From contig CANMWT010000004.1 in the NCBI GenBank assembly GCA_947501635.1, positions 1 through 64,000 on the forward strand: 64,000 nucleotides of DNA, read 5' to 3'. The DNA is from an uncultured Roseobacter sp. GTDB taxonomy: Bacteria; Pseudomonadota; Alphaproteobacteria; Rhodobacterales; Rhodobacteraceae. The notes under the pieces were generated by a model. It was not told where the DNA came from. It did no database searches and worked only from the letters and a program-made list of their open reading frames with translations. Within the stretch, counting starts at the first letter, position 1. Every line of letters starts with the position of its first letter. The position numbers and the translations under genes are program-made. Below, piece by piece: positions 16,410 through 25,260 of the stretch.

Positions 16410-17465
16410 GTGAGTGATCGCGACACCAGTTTGCTGAAAAAGCCTACCGTGAACGACATCGCCCGCGTGGCGGGGGTGTCGCTTGCAACGGTGGACAGGG
16501 TGCTGAACATGCGCCCGGGTGTCCGTCGCGTAACCATCGACAAGGTAAACGATGCCATCGTGCAACTGGGGTACGTGCGCGACACCGCAGCTGCCAATCT
16601 GGCCCGCAAAAGATTTTATCGCCTTTTGTTCGTCTTGCCGGAAACCACCAACGAGTTCGTTCTGGCGTTGCAAGAGGCAATTACCGAACAATCGGGCAAA
16701 CAGCATGATCAGCGTACGACGCTTGCTGCCGTGTCAGTGCCACCTTTCGACCCTCAATCAATCGTAGATGTACTGGACCGGCTTGATCCACAAAGCACGG
16801 ATGGCGTCGCCTTGTTCGGACCGGAAACCCCGTCGGTGCGCGATGCGGTCAACCGGGCGCGGTCGCGAGGTATCGCGGTGGTGGCTTTGGTGTCGGATTT
16901 GCCCAGCTCCGACAGACATCATTTTGTTGGGTTTGACAATATTGCAGCAGGTCGCACAGCCGCCAGCCTGATGGGAAGGTTCGTGCGGGGCCCCGGACGG
17001 ATACTGGTCATCACCGGGTCGCGACTGGCGCGCGATCATCTGGAGCGGCGCACCGGATTTGATGCCGTCATGCGCGAGGAATTTCCCGATCTTGAGGTCG
17101 TCGCTTCGATCGAAGGGCGCGATGATCCTGAACTCATCCTGAATATGCTGCCGGGGGTCTTTGACGCCTATCCTGATATCTGCGGGATTTACTCCTCGGC
17201 TGCCGGAAACCCGGGGCTCATCCGGTTTTTGGAAGCGTCCGGCCCTCACGAAGGTCTGGTGGTTGTCGCGCATGAACTGACGACCGCGTCCCGTGCCGCG
17301 CTTGCCAGCGGGCTGTTCGACGCGATCATTTCGCAGGATACCGGGCATTTGGTGCGCTCGGCCGTTCGCTTGCTAAAGGCCACGGCCGATCAGGCACCCT
17401 TTGACCAGACACAGGAACGCATCCGCATCGACATCTACCTGCGGGAGAACATGCCCGCCGTCTAA
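16410..17465 (+). CDS. LacI-family transcriptional regulator
   Basis: The 351-residue protein has a LacI-type DNA-binding head (PTVNDIARVAGVSLATVDRV, with hinge region to about residue 60) and a periplasmic-binding-protein-like effector domain (FVGFDNIAAGRTAASLMGRF; ILVITGSRLARDHLERRTGF). The effector half resembles the sugar-binding sort that responds to a substrate or phosphorylated intermediate. Translation starts at GTG 16410, seven bases after the Dak gene; the ATG at 16405 is in a closed frame. It probably represses the operon in which it lies, with an operator in 8950-9079. Confidence 0.85.
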   Translation: MSDRDTSLLKKPTVNDIARVAGVSLATVDRVLNMRPGVRRVTIDKVNDAIVQLGYVRDTAAANLARKRFYRLLFVLPETTNEFVLALQEAITEQSGKQHDQRTTLAAVSVPPFDPQSIVDVLDRLDPQSTDGVALFGPETPSVRDAVNRARSRGIAVVALVSDLPSSDRHHFVGFDNIAAGRTAASLMGRFVRGPGRILVITGSRLARDHLERRTGFDAVMREEFPDLEVVASIEGRDDPELILNMLPGVFDAYPDICGIYSSAAGNPGLIRFLEASGPHEGLVVVAHELTTASRAALASGLFDAIISQDTGHLVRSAVRLLKATADQAPFDQTQERIRIDIYLRENMPAV

Positions 17466-17489
17466 TGCACTTTTTGGGGAGGATCGAAA

Positions 17490-18545
17490 ATGAAAACAAT
17501 AAAGGGACCAGCTTTGTTTCTGGCGCAATTCGCGAGCGACGAAGCGCCATTCAATTCTTGGGACAGCATCACGAAATGGGCTGCCGAATGCGGTTACAAG
17601 GGCGTTCAGGTGCCCAGTTGGGATGGCCGGTTGTTTGATCTGGCCAAGGCCGCCGAAAGCAAAACCTATTGCGATGAATTCAAGGGACAGGCGCAAGCGA
17701 ACGGTGTAGAGGTGACCGAGCTTTCGACGCACCTGCAGGGGCAGTTGGTTGCGGTCCATCCCGCCTATGACACGGCGTTCGACGGCTTTGCTGATCCATC
17801 GGTGCATGGCGATCCCAATGCGCGTCAGGCGTGGGCGGTTGATCAGGTAATGAAGGCCATTTCGGCGTCGAACAATATGGGCATCGGCGCGCATGCGACC
17901 TTTTCGGGGGCTCTGGCGTGGCCTTATGTTTACCCTTGGCCGCAACGGCCTGCGGGTTTGATCGAAACAGCCTTTGACGAATTAGCGGCACGCTGGCGTC
18001 CGATACTGGACCACGCCGAAGAAAACGGGGTGGACATATGCTATGAAATCCACCCGGGCGAGGATCTCCACGATGGGGTGACGTTCGAAATGTTTTTAGA
18101 GCGCGTGGACAACCACGCGCGCTGCAACATGCTGTACGACCCTAGCCATTATGTACTGCAATGCCTTGATTACATTGATAACATCGACATCTACAAAGAT
18201 CGCATCAAGATGTTTCATGTCAAAGATGCAGAATTCAATCCCACCGGGCGGCAAGGCGTCTACTCAGGCTATCAGCCTTGGGTTGACCGGGCGGGCCGGT
18301 TCCGGTCACTGGGGGATGGGCAAGTCGATTTTGGTGCGATTTTCTCGAAAATGGCGTCCAACGGCTTTGACGGCTGGGCCGTCGTCGAATGGGAATGCTG
18401 TTTGAAGCACCCCGAAGACGGCGCGCGCGAAGGGGCACAGTTCGTTTCGGACCATATCATCCGGGTCACCGAACGTGCCTTTGATGATTTTGCAGATGGC
18501 GGCACGGATGACGCGGGCAACCGAAAGATGTTGGGTATTGGATGA
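17490..18545 (+). CDS. Sugar phosphate isomerase/epimerase (TIM barrel, AP-endonuclease-2 fold)
   Basis: The 351-residue protein starts at an ATG following GGGGAGGA. The xylose-isomerase-like TIM barrel shows metal ligands on successive strands: YEIHPGED, LYDPSHYVL, MFHVKDAEF and a late VVEWECCLKHPEDG, as in sugar isomerases and epimerases that use a divalent metal. Its partner gene downstream is a Gfo/Idh/MocA dehydrogenase, a common pairing in oxidation and epimerisation routes for cyclitols or 3-keto sugars. No closer substrate assignment is possible from sequence alone. Confidence 0.8.
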   Translation: MKTIKGPALFLAQFASDEAPFNSWDSITKWAAECGYKGVQVPSWDGRLFDLAKAAESKTYCDEFKGQAQANGVEVTELSTHLQGQLVAVHPAYDTAFDGFADPSVHGDPNARQAWAVDQVMKAISASNNMGIGAHATFSGALAWPYVYPWPQRPAGLIETAFDELAARWRPILDHAEENGVDICYEIHPGEDLHDGVTFEMFLERVDNHARCNMLYDPSHYVLQCLDYIDNIDIYKDRIKMFHVKDAEFNPTGRQGVYSGYQPWVDRAGRFRSLGDGQVDFGAIFSKMASNGFDGWAVVEWECCLKHPEDGAREGAQFVSDHIIRVTERAFDDFADGGTDDAGNRKMLGIG

Positions 18546-18628
18546 TACGCCGCGCGGGGTTTGTATCGCGCACTCTTGGGTGACTGCCGGTCAACCGGTC
18601 GTATCAGCCGACGCAAAAGGAGGGAAAA

Positions 18629-19762
18629 ATGAGCAATAGGATCAGACTTGGCATGGTGGGGGGCGGCAACGACGCCTTTATTGGTGCTGTGCACCGCATC
18701 GCAAGCCGGATTGACGATCATTATGAGCTAGTGGCAGGCGCTCTCAGCTCGACGCCGGAAAAGTCGCGGGCAAGCGGGGAAGCGTTGGGGCTGCCGCGCA
18801 TTTACGATGATTTCCGCCAGATGGCGATCCGCGAAGCGCGCCGCAAGGACGGGATCGAAGCGGTGTCTATCGTGACCCCGAACCATGTGCATTTCTCCGC
18901 AGCGCGCGAGTTTCTCAAGCGCGGTATCCACGTGATTTGCGACAAGCCCCTGACGTCGACGCTGGCAGATGCCAAAAAACTGGTGAAAGCCGCCGAAGCA
19001 TCTGATGCGCTATTTGTGCTGACACATAATTACACCGGCTATCCAATGGTACGGCAGGCGCGCGACATGATCGCACAAGGGGATCTGGGTGCGCTCCGCG
19101 TGGTGCAGGTTGAGTATCCGCAGGACTGGCTGACCACCGAGCAGGACTTCAAACAGGCCAACTGGCGTACAGACCCAAACCAATCGGGCGCGGGTGGTTC
19201 GACGGGCGACATTGGCACGCATGCTTTCAATCTTGCCTGTTTCATCACAGGTCTCGAAGTGGAGAGTCTGAGTGCGGATATTCAGGCTTTTGTTCCCGGG
19301 CGGCAAGTGGACGACAACGCGCATGTATTGCTGCGTTTCGCCGGCGGCGCGCGTGGCATGCTGTGGTCCAGCCAGGTCGCGCCAGGCAATGAAAACGCAC
19401 TGCGCATCCGGATCTACGGCGAGAAAGGCGGGCTTGAATGGGCGCAAGAAGATCCCAATTACCTGTGGCATACGCCCTTTGGTGAACCCAAGCGCCTGAT
19501 CACCCGCAACGGTGCAGGTGCGGGCGAGGTTGCCGGCCGTGTCAGTCGCGTGCCGCCCGGCCATCCCGAAGGCTATCTGGAGGGCTTTGCAAACATATAC
19601 ACCGAAGCTGCAACCGCGATACATGCTCTTCGAAACGGTGAAGCTGTGCCGCCTGAGGTGACATTTCCTACGGTGATTGACGGGTTGAAGGGCGTGCAAT
19701 TCGTTTCCGCTTGCGTCAAGTCTTCGGCCCGCGATGCCGCTTGGGTAAAGCTCGATCACTGA
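18629..19762 (+). CDS. Gfo/Idh/MocA-family NAD(P)-dependent dehydrogenase
   Basis: The 377-residue protein has a strong ribosome-binding site (AAAGGAGGG). The Rossmann domain begins RLGMVGGGNDAFIGAVHRIA, with VSIVTPNHVHFSAA and the catalytic lysine strand HVICDKPLTSTLADA. The C-terminal domain carries GSTGDIGTHAFN, whose histidine takes part in catalysis. Family members oxidise a sugar or polyol hydroxyl. It is placed between the TIM-barrel isomerase and the xylose-isomerase homologue in the same orientation, so it probably provides the oxidoreduction step of the pathway. Confidence 0.83.
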   Translation: MSNRIRLGMVGGGNDAFIGAVHRIASRIDDHYELVAGALSSTPEKSRASGEALGLPRIYDDFRQMAIREARRKDGIEAVSIVTPNHVHFSAAREFLKRGIHVICDKPLTSTLADAKKLVKAAEASDALFVLTHNYTGYPMVRQARDMIAQGDLGALRVVQVEYPQDWLTTEQDFKQANWRTDPNQSGAGGSTGDIGTHAFNLACFITGLEVESLSADIQAFVPGRQVDDNAHVLLRFAGGARGMLWSSQVAPGNENALRIRIYGEKGGLEWAQEDPNYLWHTPFGEPKRLITRNGAGAGEVAGRVSRVPPGHPEGYLEGFANIYTEAATAIHALRNGEAVPPEVTFPTVIDGLKGVQFVSACVKSSARDAAWVKLDH

Positions 19763-19764
19763 CG

Positions 19765-19778
19765 CGGGCATGCGCCCG
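19765..19778 (+). other. Short GC-rich hairpin between dehydrogenase and xylose-isomerase genes
   Basis: CGGGC and GCCCG are separated by four bases, starting three bases after the dehydrogenase stop. There is no T tract, so if functional it would be an mRNA-stability or pausing hairpin rather than a terminator. Confidence 0.3.
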
Positions 19779-19825
19779 TGGCCCGCAAGGTCAATCTGCC
19801 AACAACGCCGTTCAAAGGACCCGTC

Positions 19826-21127
19826 ATGACCGACTTTTTCAAAGGTATCCCCGCCATCAGATATGAAGGCCCACAGAGCAAAAACGACTTTGCTTTCCGG
19901 CACTATGACCCGGATGAAATTGTCATGGGAAAAAGGCTGGAAGACCATTTGCGCTTTGCTTTGGCGTGGTGGCACAGTTTCGCCTGGCCCGGGGGCGACC
20001 CGTTCGGCGGCGCGACCTTTGAGCGTCCCTGGTTCGGCGATACCATGGATTTGGCACGTATGAAGGCGGATGTCGCGTTTGAACTTTTCGCAATTCTGGG
20101 CCAACCTTATTTCTGCTTTCATGACGCTGATGTGCGCCCCGCAGGTGACAGCTTTTCCGAAACAACGCGCAACTTGGAAGAAATGGTCGACTACATTGGC
20201 CAAAAAATGGAGGCAGGTGGCCCCAGACTGCTCTGGGGCACCGCGAACCTTTTTACGGATCGGCGATTTATGGCGGGCGCGGCCACGAACCCTGACCCCG
20301 ACGTCTTTGCCTATTCGGCTGCCACCGTCAAAACCTGCATGGATGCCACGCTGAAACTGGGCGGGGAAAACTATGTGCTTTGGGGCGGCCGCGAGGGCTA
20401 TGAGACGCTGCTGAACACTGATCTGAAGCGTGAGCGCGGCAACGCTGGCCGCTTTTTGCAAATGGTGGTGGAGTACAAACATAAAATCGGTTTCAAGGGG
20501 GCGATATTGGTCGAACCGAAACCGCAGGAGCCATCAAAACATCAATACGACTATGACGTCGCCACGGTTTACGGTTTCTTGAAAGAGTTTGGCCTGGAGG
20601 ATGAGGTCAAGATGAACATTGAACAGGGACACGCCATTCTCGCCGGACACTCCTTCGAGCACGAACTGGCGATGGCTGCGAGCCTTGGCATACTGGGATC
20701 AATCGACATGAACCGAAATGACTACCAGTCTGGCTGGGACACGGATCAGTTTCCCAACAACGCACCGGAAGTTGCGCTGGCGTATTATGAAATACTCAAG
20801 GCAGGGGGCTTTGCGACCGGTGGTACGAATTTTGATGCAAAACTGCGCCGTCAGTCCTTGGATCCAGCGGATCTGGTGCTGGCGCATGTCGGGGCGATGG
20901 ACATTTGTGCCAGAGGGTTGAAAGCTGCGGCGCAAATGCTTGAGGACGGCAGTTTGGAAGAAGCGCGCAAAGAACGTTACAAAGGATGGGACACCGACAC
21001 GGCGCATGCGCATCTGGCCGGTGGGTTGGAGGGGTGCTTTGATTACATCGTTGAAAACAATGTGTCGCCTGACGCCCGCTCAGGCCGGCAAGAGCGGCTT
21101 GAAAACCTGATCAACAGGTTTGTATGA
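19826..21127 (+). CDS. Xylose-isomerase-family protein
   Basis: The 433-residue protein is close to the usual XylA length (about 440). ATG 19826 is preferred to GTG 19778 because AAAGGA precedes it by six bases. The catalytic set is retained: [10 protein letters not shown] (active-site His and Asp), the lysine/glutamate strand [16 protein letters not shown], the metal-ligand loop [17 protein letters not shown] and [13 protein letters not shown]. Canonical XylA reads NIEANHATLAGH; this protein reads [12 protein letters not shown], so the pocket may be altered. XylA interconverts aldoses and ketoses in the cytoplasm. No xylulokinase is present and the only sugar kinase is a Dak-type enzyme, so the natural substrate may not be D-xylose. 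Confidence 0.85.
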   Translation: MTDFFKGIPAIRYEGPQSKNDFAFRHYDPDEIVMGKRLEDHLRFALAWWHSFAWPGGDPFGGATFERPWFGDTMDLARMKADVAFELFAILGQPYFCFHDADVRPAGDSFSETTRNLEEMVDYIGQKMEAGGPRLLWGTANLFTDRRFMAGAATNPDPDVFAYSAATVKTCMDATLKLGGENYVLWGGREGYETLLNTDLKRERGNAGRFLQMVVEYKHKIGFKGAILVEPKPQEPSKHQYDYDVATVYGFLKEFGLEDEVKMNIEQGHAILAGHSFEHELAMAASLGILGSIDMNRNDYQSGWDTDQFPNNAPEVALAYYEILKAGGFATGGTNFDAKLRRQSLDPADLVLAHVGAMDICARGLKAAAQMLEDGSLEEARKERYKGWDTDTAHAHLAGGLEGCFDYIVENNVSPDARSGRQERLENLINRFV

Positions 21128-21930
21128 ATTTGAACCGCTCACAGGACGATGCATTGGTGCAGGGAAAGGTGCGTGGCCTTTTTTACTACCCGGTCAAAGG
21201 GCTTAGCGGTCAATCGTTGGAAAGGGTGGATTTGCAGTCGGGGCAGGGATTCCCCTTCGACCGTATCTTTGGGTTCGCGCGCCCCAACAGTGGTTTTGAT
21301 CCGGAAAATCCACGTCCACTGCCCAAGACCAAATTTGTGGTTTTGGCACGTGACGCCGGGCTGGCAAGGCTGGACTGCAGATTTGATCCTGCGACGTTTG
21401 ACCTGACCGTTCGCAAAGATGGTGATGTGCACCGGTTTGATCTGAACCAGTCAGAAGACCGTGACGCCGCCGCTCGTTTGATAAGCCGCCACCTTGACTA
21501 TGCCGAAGAGTTGACGCCAACGCTTTATTCCGCTGATCCGCATCGGTTTACGGACGTCTCGGTTGTATCCAAGGAGTTGATGAACGCGGTGTCTTTGATC
21601 AATCTCGACAGTGTCGCTGCCTTCTCAAAGATGACCGGGCGGCAGGTAAGCGAGACGCGTTTTCGCGGGAACATCCTCTTCTCGGGCGTCGCGCCCTTTT
21701 CCGAACTGGACTGGGTCGGTCGCAGAGTCTCGCTAGGTGAGGTGGAACTGGAAGTTGTGCAGCGCACAAAACGCTGCCCTGCCACGGAAGTTGACCCCAA
21801 GACAGGTCTGCGCGATCTGGATGTACCCCGCCTGCTGAAAAGCCATTGCGGGCATTCCGACATGGGCGTTTATGCAGAGGTGCGCCGCGGAGGCAGTATC
21901 CACGTAGGCGACACGCTACGCCTGTCCTAG
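21124..21930 (+). CDS. MOSC-domain protein with N-terminal beta-barrel domain
   Basis: The 268-residue protein has an N-terminal MOSC_N domain ([20 protein letters not shown], residues ~11-120) followed by a MOSC domain (residues ~140-265) ending in [14 protein letters not shown], whose conserved cysteine is the likely molybdenum-cofactor or sulfur ligand, and [14 protein letters not shown]. Related proteins bind or sulfurate molybdenum cofactor or reduce N-hydroxylated compounds. The start overlaps the xylose-isomerase-like stop by ATGA, so it is the last gene of the operon. Its link to sugar metabolism is unclear. Confidence 0.8.
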   Translation: MNLNRSQDDALVQGKVRGLFYYPVKGLSGQSLERVDLQSGQGFPFDRIFGFARPNSGFDPENPRPLPKTKFVVLARDAGLARLDCRFDPATFDLTVRKDGDVHRFDLNQSEDRDAAARLISRHLDYAEELTPTLYSADPHRFTDVSVVSKELMNAVSLINLDSVAAFSKMTGRQVSETRFRGNILFSGVAPFSELDWVGRRVSLGEVELEVVQRTKRCPATEVDPKTGLRDLDVPRLLKSHCGHSDMGVYAEVRRGGSIHVGDTLRLS

Positions 21931-22192
21931 AAAGACGCGTTTCTTGAAAGCTGCGCAAGGCATAGCCTGGCGGCAGCGGGTCAATCGCGGAAGCTTCTGT
22001 GGAAAATGCCGAACTGGTAGTGGTGATTTGCTCAAGACGGTGGCGAATGCTAAAGGTTTGAACGTGTCGGCACAGCTTTGAAGTGAAGTCGGTCAATCAA
22101 ACCTAGGTTTAAACTGTAGACGAGGTAAGTTGCCCTTCTGGACGGTCAACCGCGCGGTCATTTGCGGACCCGAAAATCAAGAGGAGTTTAGA

Positions 22193-22966
22193 TTGAGAAA
22201 GTCTGTAGGTCTGTCGGCGATACTGAGTATGGCCGGCTTTTCGGCATATGCATCTGACAGTGATCTGGCACAACAACTGGCCAACCCAATTGCCGCCATT
22301 ATCTCGGTCCCACTTCAGTTCAACTACGACGAAAACATCGGCGTGGACGACAAGGGCAGTCGGACAACCATGAACTTCCAACCCGTCGTTCCGTTCAGTC
22401 TGGACAGCGGCGCAAACATTATCACACGAACGATCATTCCCTATATTTGGCAGGATGATGTAATACCCGGCACGTCACAAAACGGTTTCGGAGACATCAG
22501 TCTGAACGCATGGTATTCGCCTGCGACAAAAAACGGGCTGACTTGGGGTGTCGGCCCCACAGTCCTCGTGCCGACGGATACAGACGTCTCTGGTGGGACA
22601 TGGGGCGCCGGTGTGACCGGAATTGTTCTAAAGGTTCAGGGGCCTTGGACTTACGGCGCACTGAGTAGTCACACTTGGGATGTAGAGAGCGATCCCGAGA
22701 CAGAAATCAGCAGAACGTTTCTTCAGCCATTTTTGGCTCTGACGACCAAGAACGCATGGACGTTTTCGGTAAATTCCGAAAGCACTTATGACTGGAAAGA
22801 AAGCGAGTGGTCGATCCCGATCAACGCAGCGGTGTCCAAGCTGGCGCCTGTCGGAAAGGTGCCGGTCCAATGGCAGGCAGGGGTCGGATGTTGGGCGGCC
22901 AGCCCAGACGACGGGCCAGAAGGTTGGCGGCTAAGGCTTGCGGCAACGATCGTTATTCCGCGCTAA
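22193..22966 (+). CDS. Outer-membrane beta-barrel protein (transporter/neuromedin-U-like family)
   Basis: The 257-residue protein starts at TTG 22193, set by GAGGAG at 22181-22186. The signal peptide is LRKSVGLSAILSMAGFSAYA (cleavage near residue 20). The mature protein is rich in alternating beta strands with aromatic girdles (FGDISLNAWYSPATKNGLTW; AGVTGIVLKVQGPWTYGALS; WTFSVNSESTYDWKESEW) and ends in a basic, hydrophobic strand (RLRLAATIVIPR). This matches the porin-like proteins annotated as transporter or neuromedin U. The substrate is unknown. Confidence 0.72.
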   Translation: MRKSVGLSAILSMAGFSAYASDSDLAQQLANPIAAIISVPLQFNYDENIGVDDKGSRTTMNFQPVVPFSLDSGANIITRTIIPYIWQDDVIPGTSQNGFGDISLNAWYSPATKNGLTWGVGPTVLVPTDTDVSGGTWGAGVTGIVLKVQGPWTYGALSSHTWDVESDPETEISRTFLQPFLALTTKNAWTFSVNSESTYDWKESEWSIPINAAVSKLAPVGKVPVQWQAGVGCWAASPDDGPEGWRLRLAATIVIPR

Positions 22967-23129
22967 GAAATCGCGCCGCCAATGCATGGAGTCTGCTTTC
23001 GGAGCTCAAAGCTGGTTGCTTCAGTTCTGCAAATGCGCACAAGGGCATGGGATTTATCGGCTTCAGATCATGTGCTTGGGAAATACAAGCTGGACGGAAG
23101 GGAGTATCGCCAAGACGTATCGACCTGCG

Positions 23130-23445
23130 CTTTTCTCCGTTTTTCTGAGGGTTCCTGCCATAGCCGTGGCGGAAGGCAGGCCAGTTAATGAAGTGCTGCG
23201 AGACACAAGCAGAGTTGCGCTGAAAGGCACAGCGATTGGCGTGATCGCAGCAGATGCTGCCAAGGGCGCGGCAGGAGACGCGGTCGGAGGTGCAGTGGTG
23301 CGCGGTATGCAGCGTCAAACACCTGACATCGTAGATAGGGGCATGATAAGCTGCTCTTTGAAAGGCGCGTTTATTGGGGCCGCAGCAGGCGACGTCGCAA
23401 AAGGGGCGCGGCGGGTCAATTGCCGGTGCGCTGGTTGGTAAAGAA
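23130..23445 (+). pseudogene. Glycine-zipper protein remnant with a frameshift
   Basis: In one frame the sequence reads VALKGTAIGVIAADAAKGAA, then GDAVGGAVVRGM and GAFIGAAAGDVAKG, a glycine-zipper pattern typical of small outer-membrane or periplasmic proteins. The repeat continues after about 23410 only in the next frame (GGSIAGALVGK at 23410-23442), while the original frame turns into RRVNCRCAGW and stops at 23441. An apparent extra base in the GC-rich stretch 23401-23409 would explain this. The upstream end is uncertain; a weak signal-peptide-like stretch lies near 23130-23170. It is a decayed gene or a sequencing error in a live one. Confidence 0.5.
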
Positions 23446-23497
23446 AGACGCCACCGGTTGTCATGCAATCGGTGCGTCTACGCTAAGAGGGTAGCAT

Positions 23498-23995
23498 ATG
23501 CGAATTTCGGTTCTCCTAGTGATACTATTCGCTTCCAGTGGCGCGTTCGCGCAGGAAAAATGGGGTGAGGCGGGCGGTTGGGACATTTACGTGTCTGCCC
23601 AGATGGACCGATCGTGTTTTGCAAAGAGACTCATGGACGATGGCAGTGAAGTGCACATAGGTTTCGATGTTGCCCACGAGGGCGGGTTTCTCGCTGTATA
23701 CAATCCGGAATGGAGCCATATCAAAGAAGGCCAGTCCAGCGTCGTTGAATTTGATTTTGGTGACGCACGTTTTGCAGGAGAGGCCAACGCGCAATTTCTG
23801 GAAGACACACCCGGCGGGCGCGCACTTTTCAATAACCCCGCCTTTGTGCAGGCTTTTGCCCGTAAGAACACCGTGCAGGTCAAAGGCTCACAAGGTGTCA
23901 CGTTCGAGATTGTACTGAAAGGCACCCAAAAGGCTGTTACCGCTCTCAGGAAGTGCCAGATTGTCCAGTCGGGTGGGGGAGATAAAAACAAGTAA
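23498..23995 (+). CDS. Small periplasmic protein of unknown function
   Basis: The 165-residue protein has a clear signal peptide (MRISVLLVILFASSGAFA, cleavage before QEKW). The mature part is beta-rich (WDIYVSAQMDRSCFAKRL; VAHEGGFLAVYNPEWSHI) and has two cysteines, near residues 47 and 153, that could pair. The ending is hydrophilic (SGGGDKNK). The layout resembles small alphaproteobacterial periplasmic proteins distantly like the invasion-associated locus B group, but I do not recognise it with confidence. It is convergent with the DUF4105 gene, with a 47-base gap. Confidence 0.65.
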   Translation: MRISVLLVILFASSGAFAQEKWGEAGGWDIYVSAQMDRSCFAKRLMDDGSEVHIGFDVAHEGGFLAVYNPEWSHIKEGQSSVVEFDFGDARFAGEANAQFLEDTPGGRALFNNPAFVQAFARKNTVQVKGSQGVTFEIVLKGTQKAVTALRKCQIVQSGGGDKNK

Positions 23996-24042
23996 CCGCC
24001 TTCGAACACGGCTGCGCCCCGCACGAAAAATCCCTGAACTGC

Positions 24043-25044
24043 TTATTGGGGCGCGGGCACGCCCACGCGAATTGCGCCCGAATAGGTCTCGTCAAGACCC
24101 GCGGTCATTGCTCTTTCTGTGACAAGGCCAAGCGCGCGCAGCTCGTCAATCGAGAAGTCAGAGGTCAAAATACCTTTGTCGTATGCGTATTCGGGTAAGT
24201 AACCGTTTACGATCAAGCGCCAGTCAAAGGGTATCCTGTCGCCTACAGCCTCAATCATCTTAAGAACAACTGTCGTGCAATTGGTCGTGAGTGAATTGTA
24301 CCACGCCGGCCTTTGCGAAAGGAGGTTGGCGTCTTCGACGTACTTCCGGATCAGTGCCTCACGCGTTTCCGGCAAAGATTTCAACCTGAAAAGATGTACA
24401 TCTTCGCCGCGCACGTTTGATCGGACACCAACAATGTCACGTTCTTCAGACGCCAAAATAACCAGCGTATTGTTTTTGAAGAAATCCGCCACCGGAGAGA
24501 ATTCTGTGCCTTTTTCCCGGCGCACCTGAACCGACCAAGCCAGCGGTTCGCCTTCCGAAAATGAAAAGCTCAACATGAAATGCGCGATGTTCGGATCACC
24601 CCAATAAGACAGGAACATATCAACCGCTGTCAGCTTGGAAAGATCGTAGGTTTTCGTAATCCAGCGTTCCGTGAAATCCTCGGGAGTGCGCCATTCGAAC
24701 GCTCTGACATTGGTCAGGGTCAGAAGGTCGCCGTCAAATTCTCCGGTAACTTGCCGTGCCACTTCTGGTGACCAGTTCCCGTCATCTGGTGGCGTGATGC
24801 TGGCCCACCAGCTCAGAAGAACCATGAAGAATGCGGTATAGACGAAAAATGCGCGCCGCGTTTTTCTGGTGCACAAGTGAACCGCCGCGAATACTCCCGG
24901 GATGAGGAAGAGAGTAATCACGGATAGTTTTGCTATTTCGGGAATTTGCAACCTGAACCAAATGGCGAGCGTGCCCCAGAACATCGAGATGAAAAGGCAG
25001 CCCAACAATAGCGCAAGCACACAGACTTTTAAAACACGTATCAT
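24043..25044 (-). CDS. DUF4105 (Lnb-like) membrane-anchored protein
   Basis: The 333-residue protein has two to three N-terminal membrane segments (VCVLALLLGCLFISMFWGTLA; LSVITLFLIPGVFAAVHL; AFFVYTAFFMVLLSWWASI), then a periplasmic domain. The segment WYNSLTTNCTTVVLKMIEAVG carries the conserved N-C-T of DUF4105, a family related to NlpC/P60-like or Lnb N-terminal periplasmic domains in which the cysteine is a candidate nucleophile. The ATG at 25044 is chosen because the extra 27 residues of the longer frame precede the first membrane helix and look non-native. Function is unknown; lipoprotein or cell-envelope processing is plausible. Confidence 0.72.
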   Translation of the reverse strand: MIRVLKVCVLALLLGCLFISMFWGTLAIWFRLQIPEIAKLSVITLFLIPGVFAAVHLCTRKTRRAFFVYTAFFMVLLSWWASITPPDDGNWSPEVARQVTGEFDGDLLTLTNVRAFEWRTPEDFTERWITKTYDLSKLTAVDMFLSYWGDPNIAHFMLSFSFSEGEPLAWSVQVRREKGTEFSPVADFFKNNTLVILASEERDIVGVRSNVRGEDVHLFRLKSLPETREALIRKYVEDANLLSQRPAWYNSLTTNCTTVVLKMIEAVGDRIPFDWRLIVNGYLPEYAYDKGILTSDFSIDELRALGLVTERAMTAGLDETYSGAIRVGVPAPQ

Positions 25045-25260
25045 AGTGCCGGTATATGCATCCACACAGCATCCCGAAAGCCCGAAGTTCAAACGCGTGC
25101 CAGTCCAGCGGAGGGGTGAACACATGCAAATGTTGAGTGTGACCTATCGTGTTCTGTGTCGATTGTCGGCATGGCGCGAAAGCCAGGCATCGCTTGCGAT
25201 CTTGGTGGTTTTAACTCAGCATGAGCCACAGCGGGGACTTTGTGGTGAGCTATTGAACGC

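Noticed and set aside
19010-20482. 490-codon minus-strand open frame
   Set aside because: It lies antisense to the dehydrogenase and xylose-isomerase-like genes, both of which have catalytic motifs and ribosome-binding sites. The antisense product is low-complexity shadow sequence.
24014-24054. GCGCCCC/GGGGCGC pair as a terminator between convergent genes
   Set aside because: The loop is 27 bases, the right arm lies inside the DUF4105 coding end, and there is no T run on either side.
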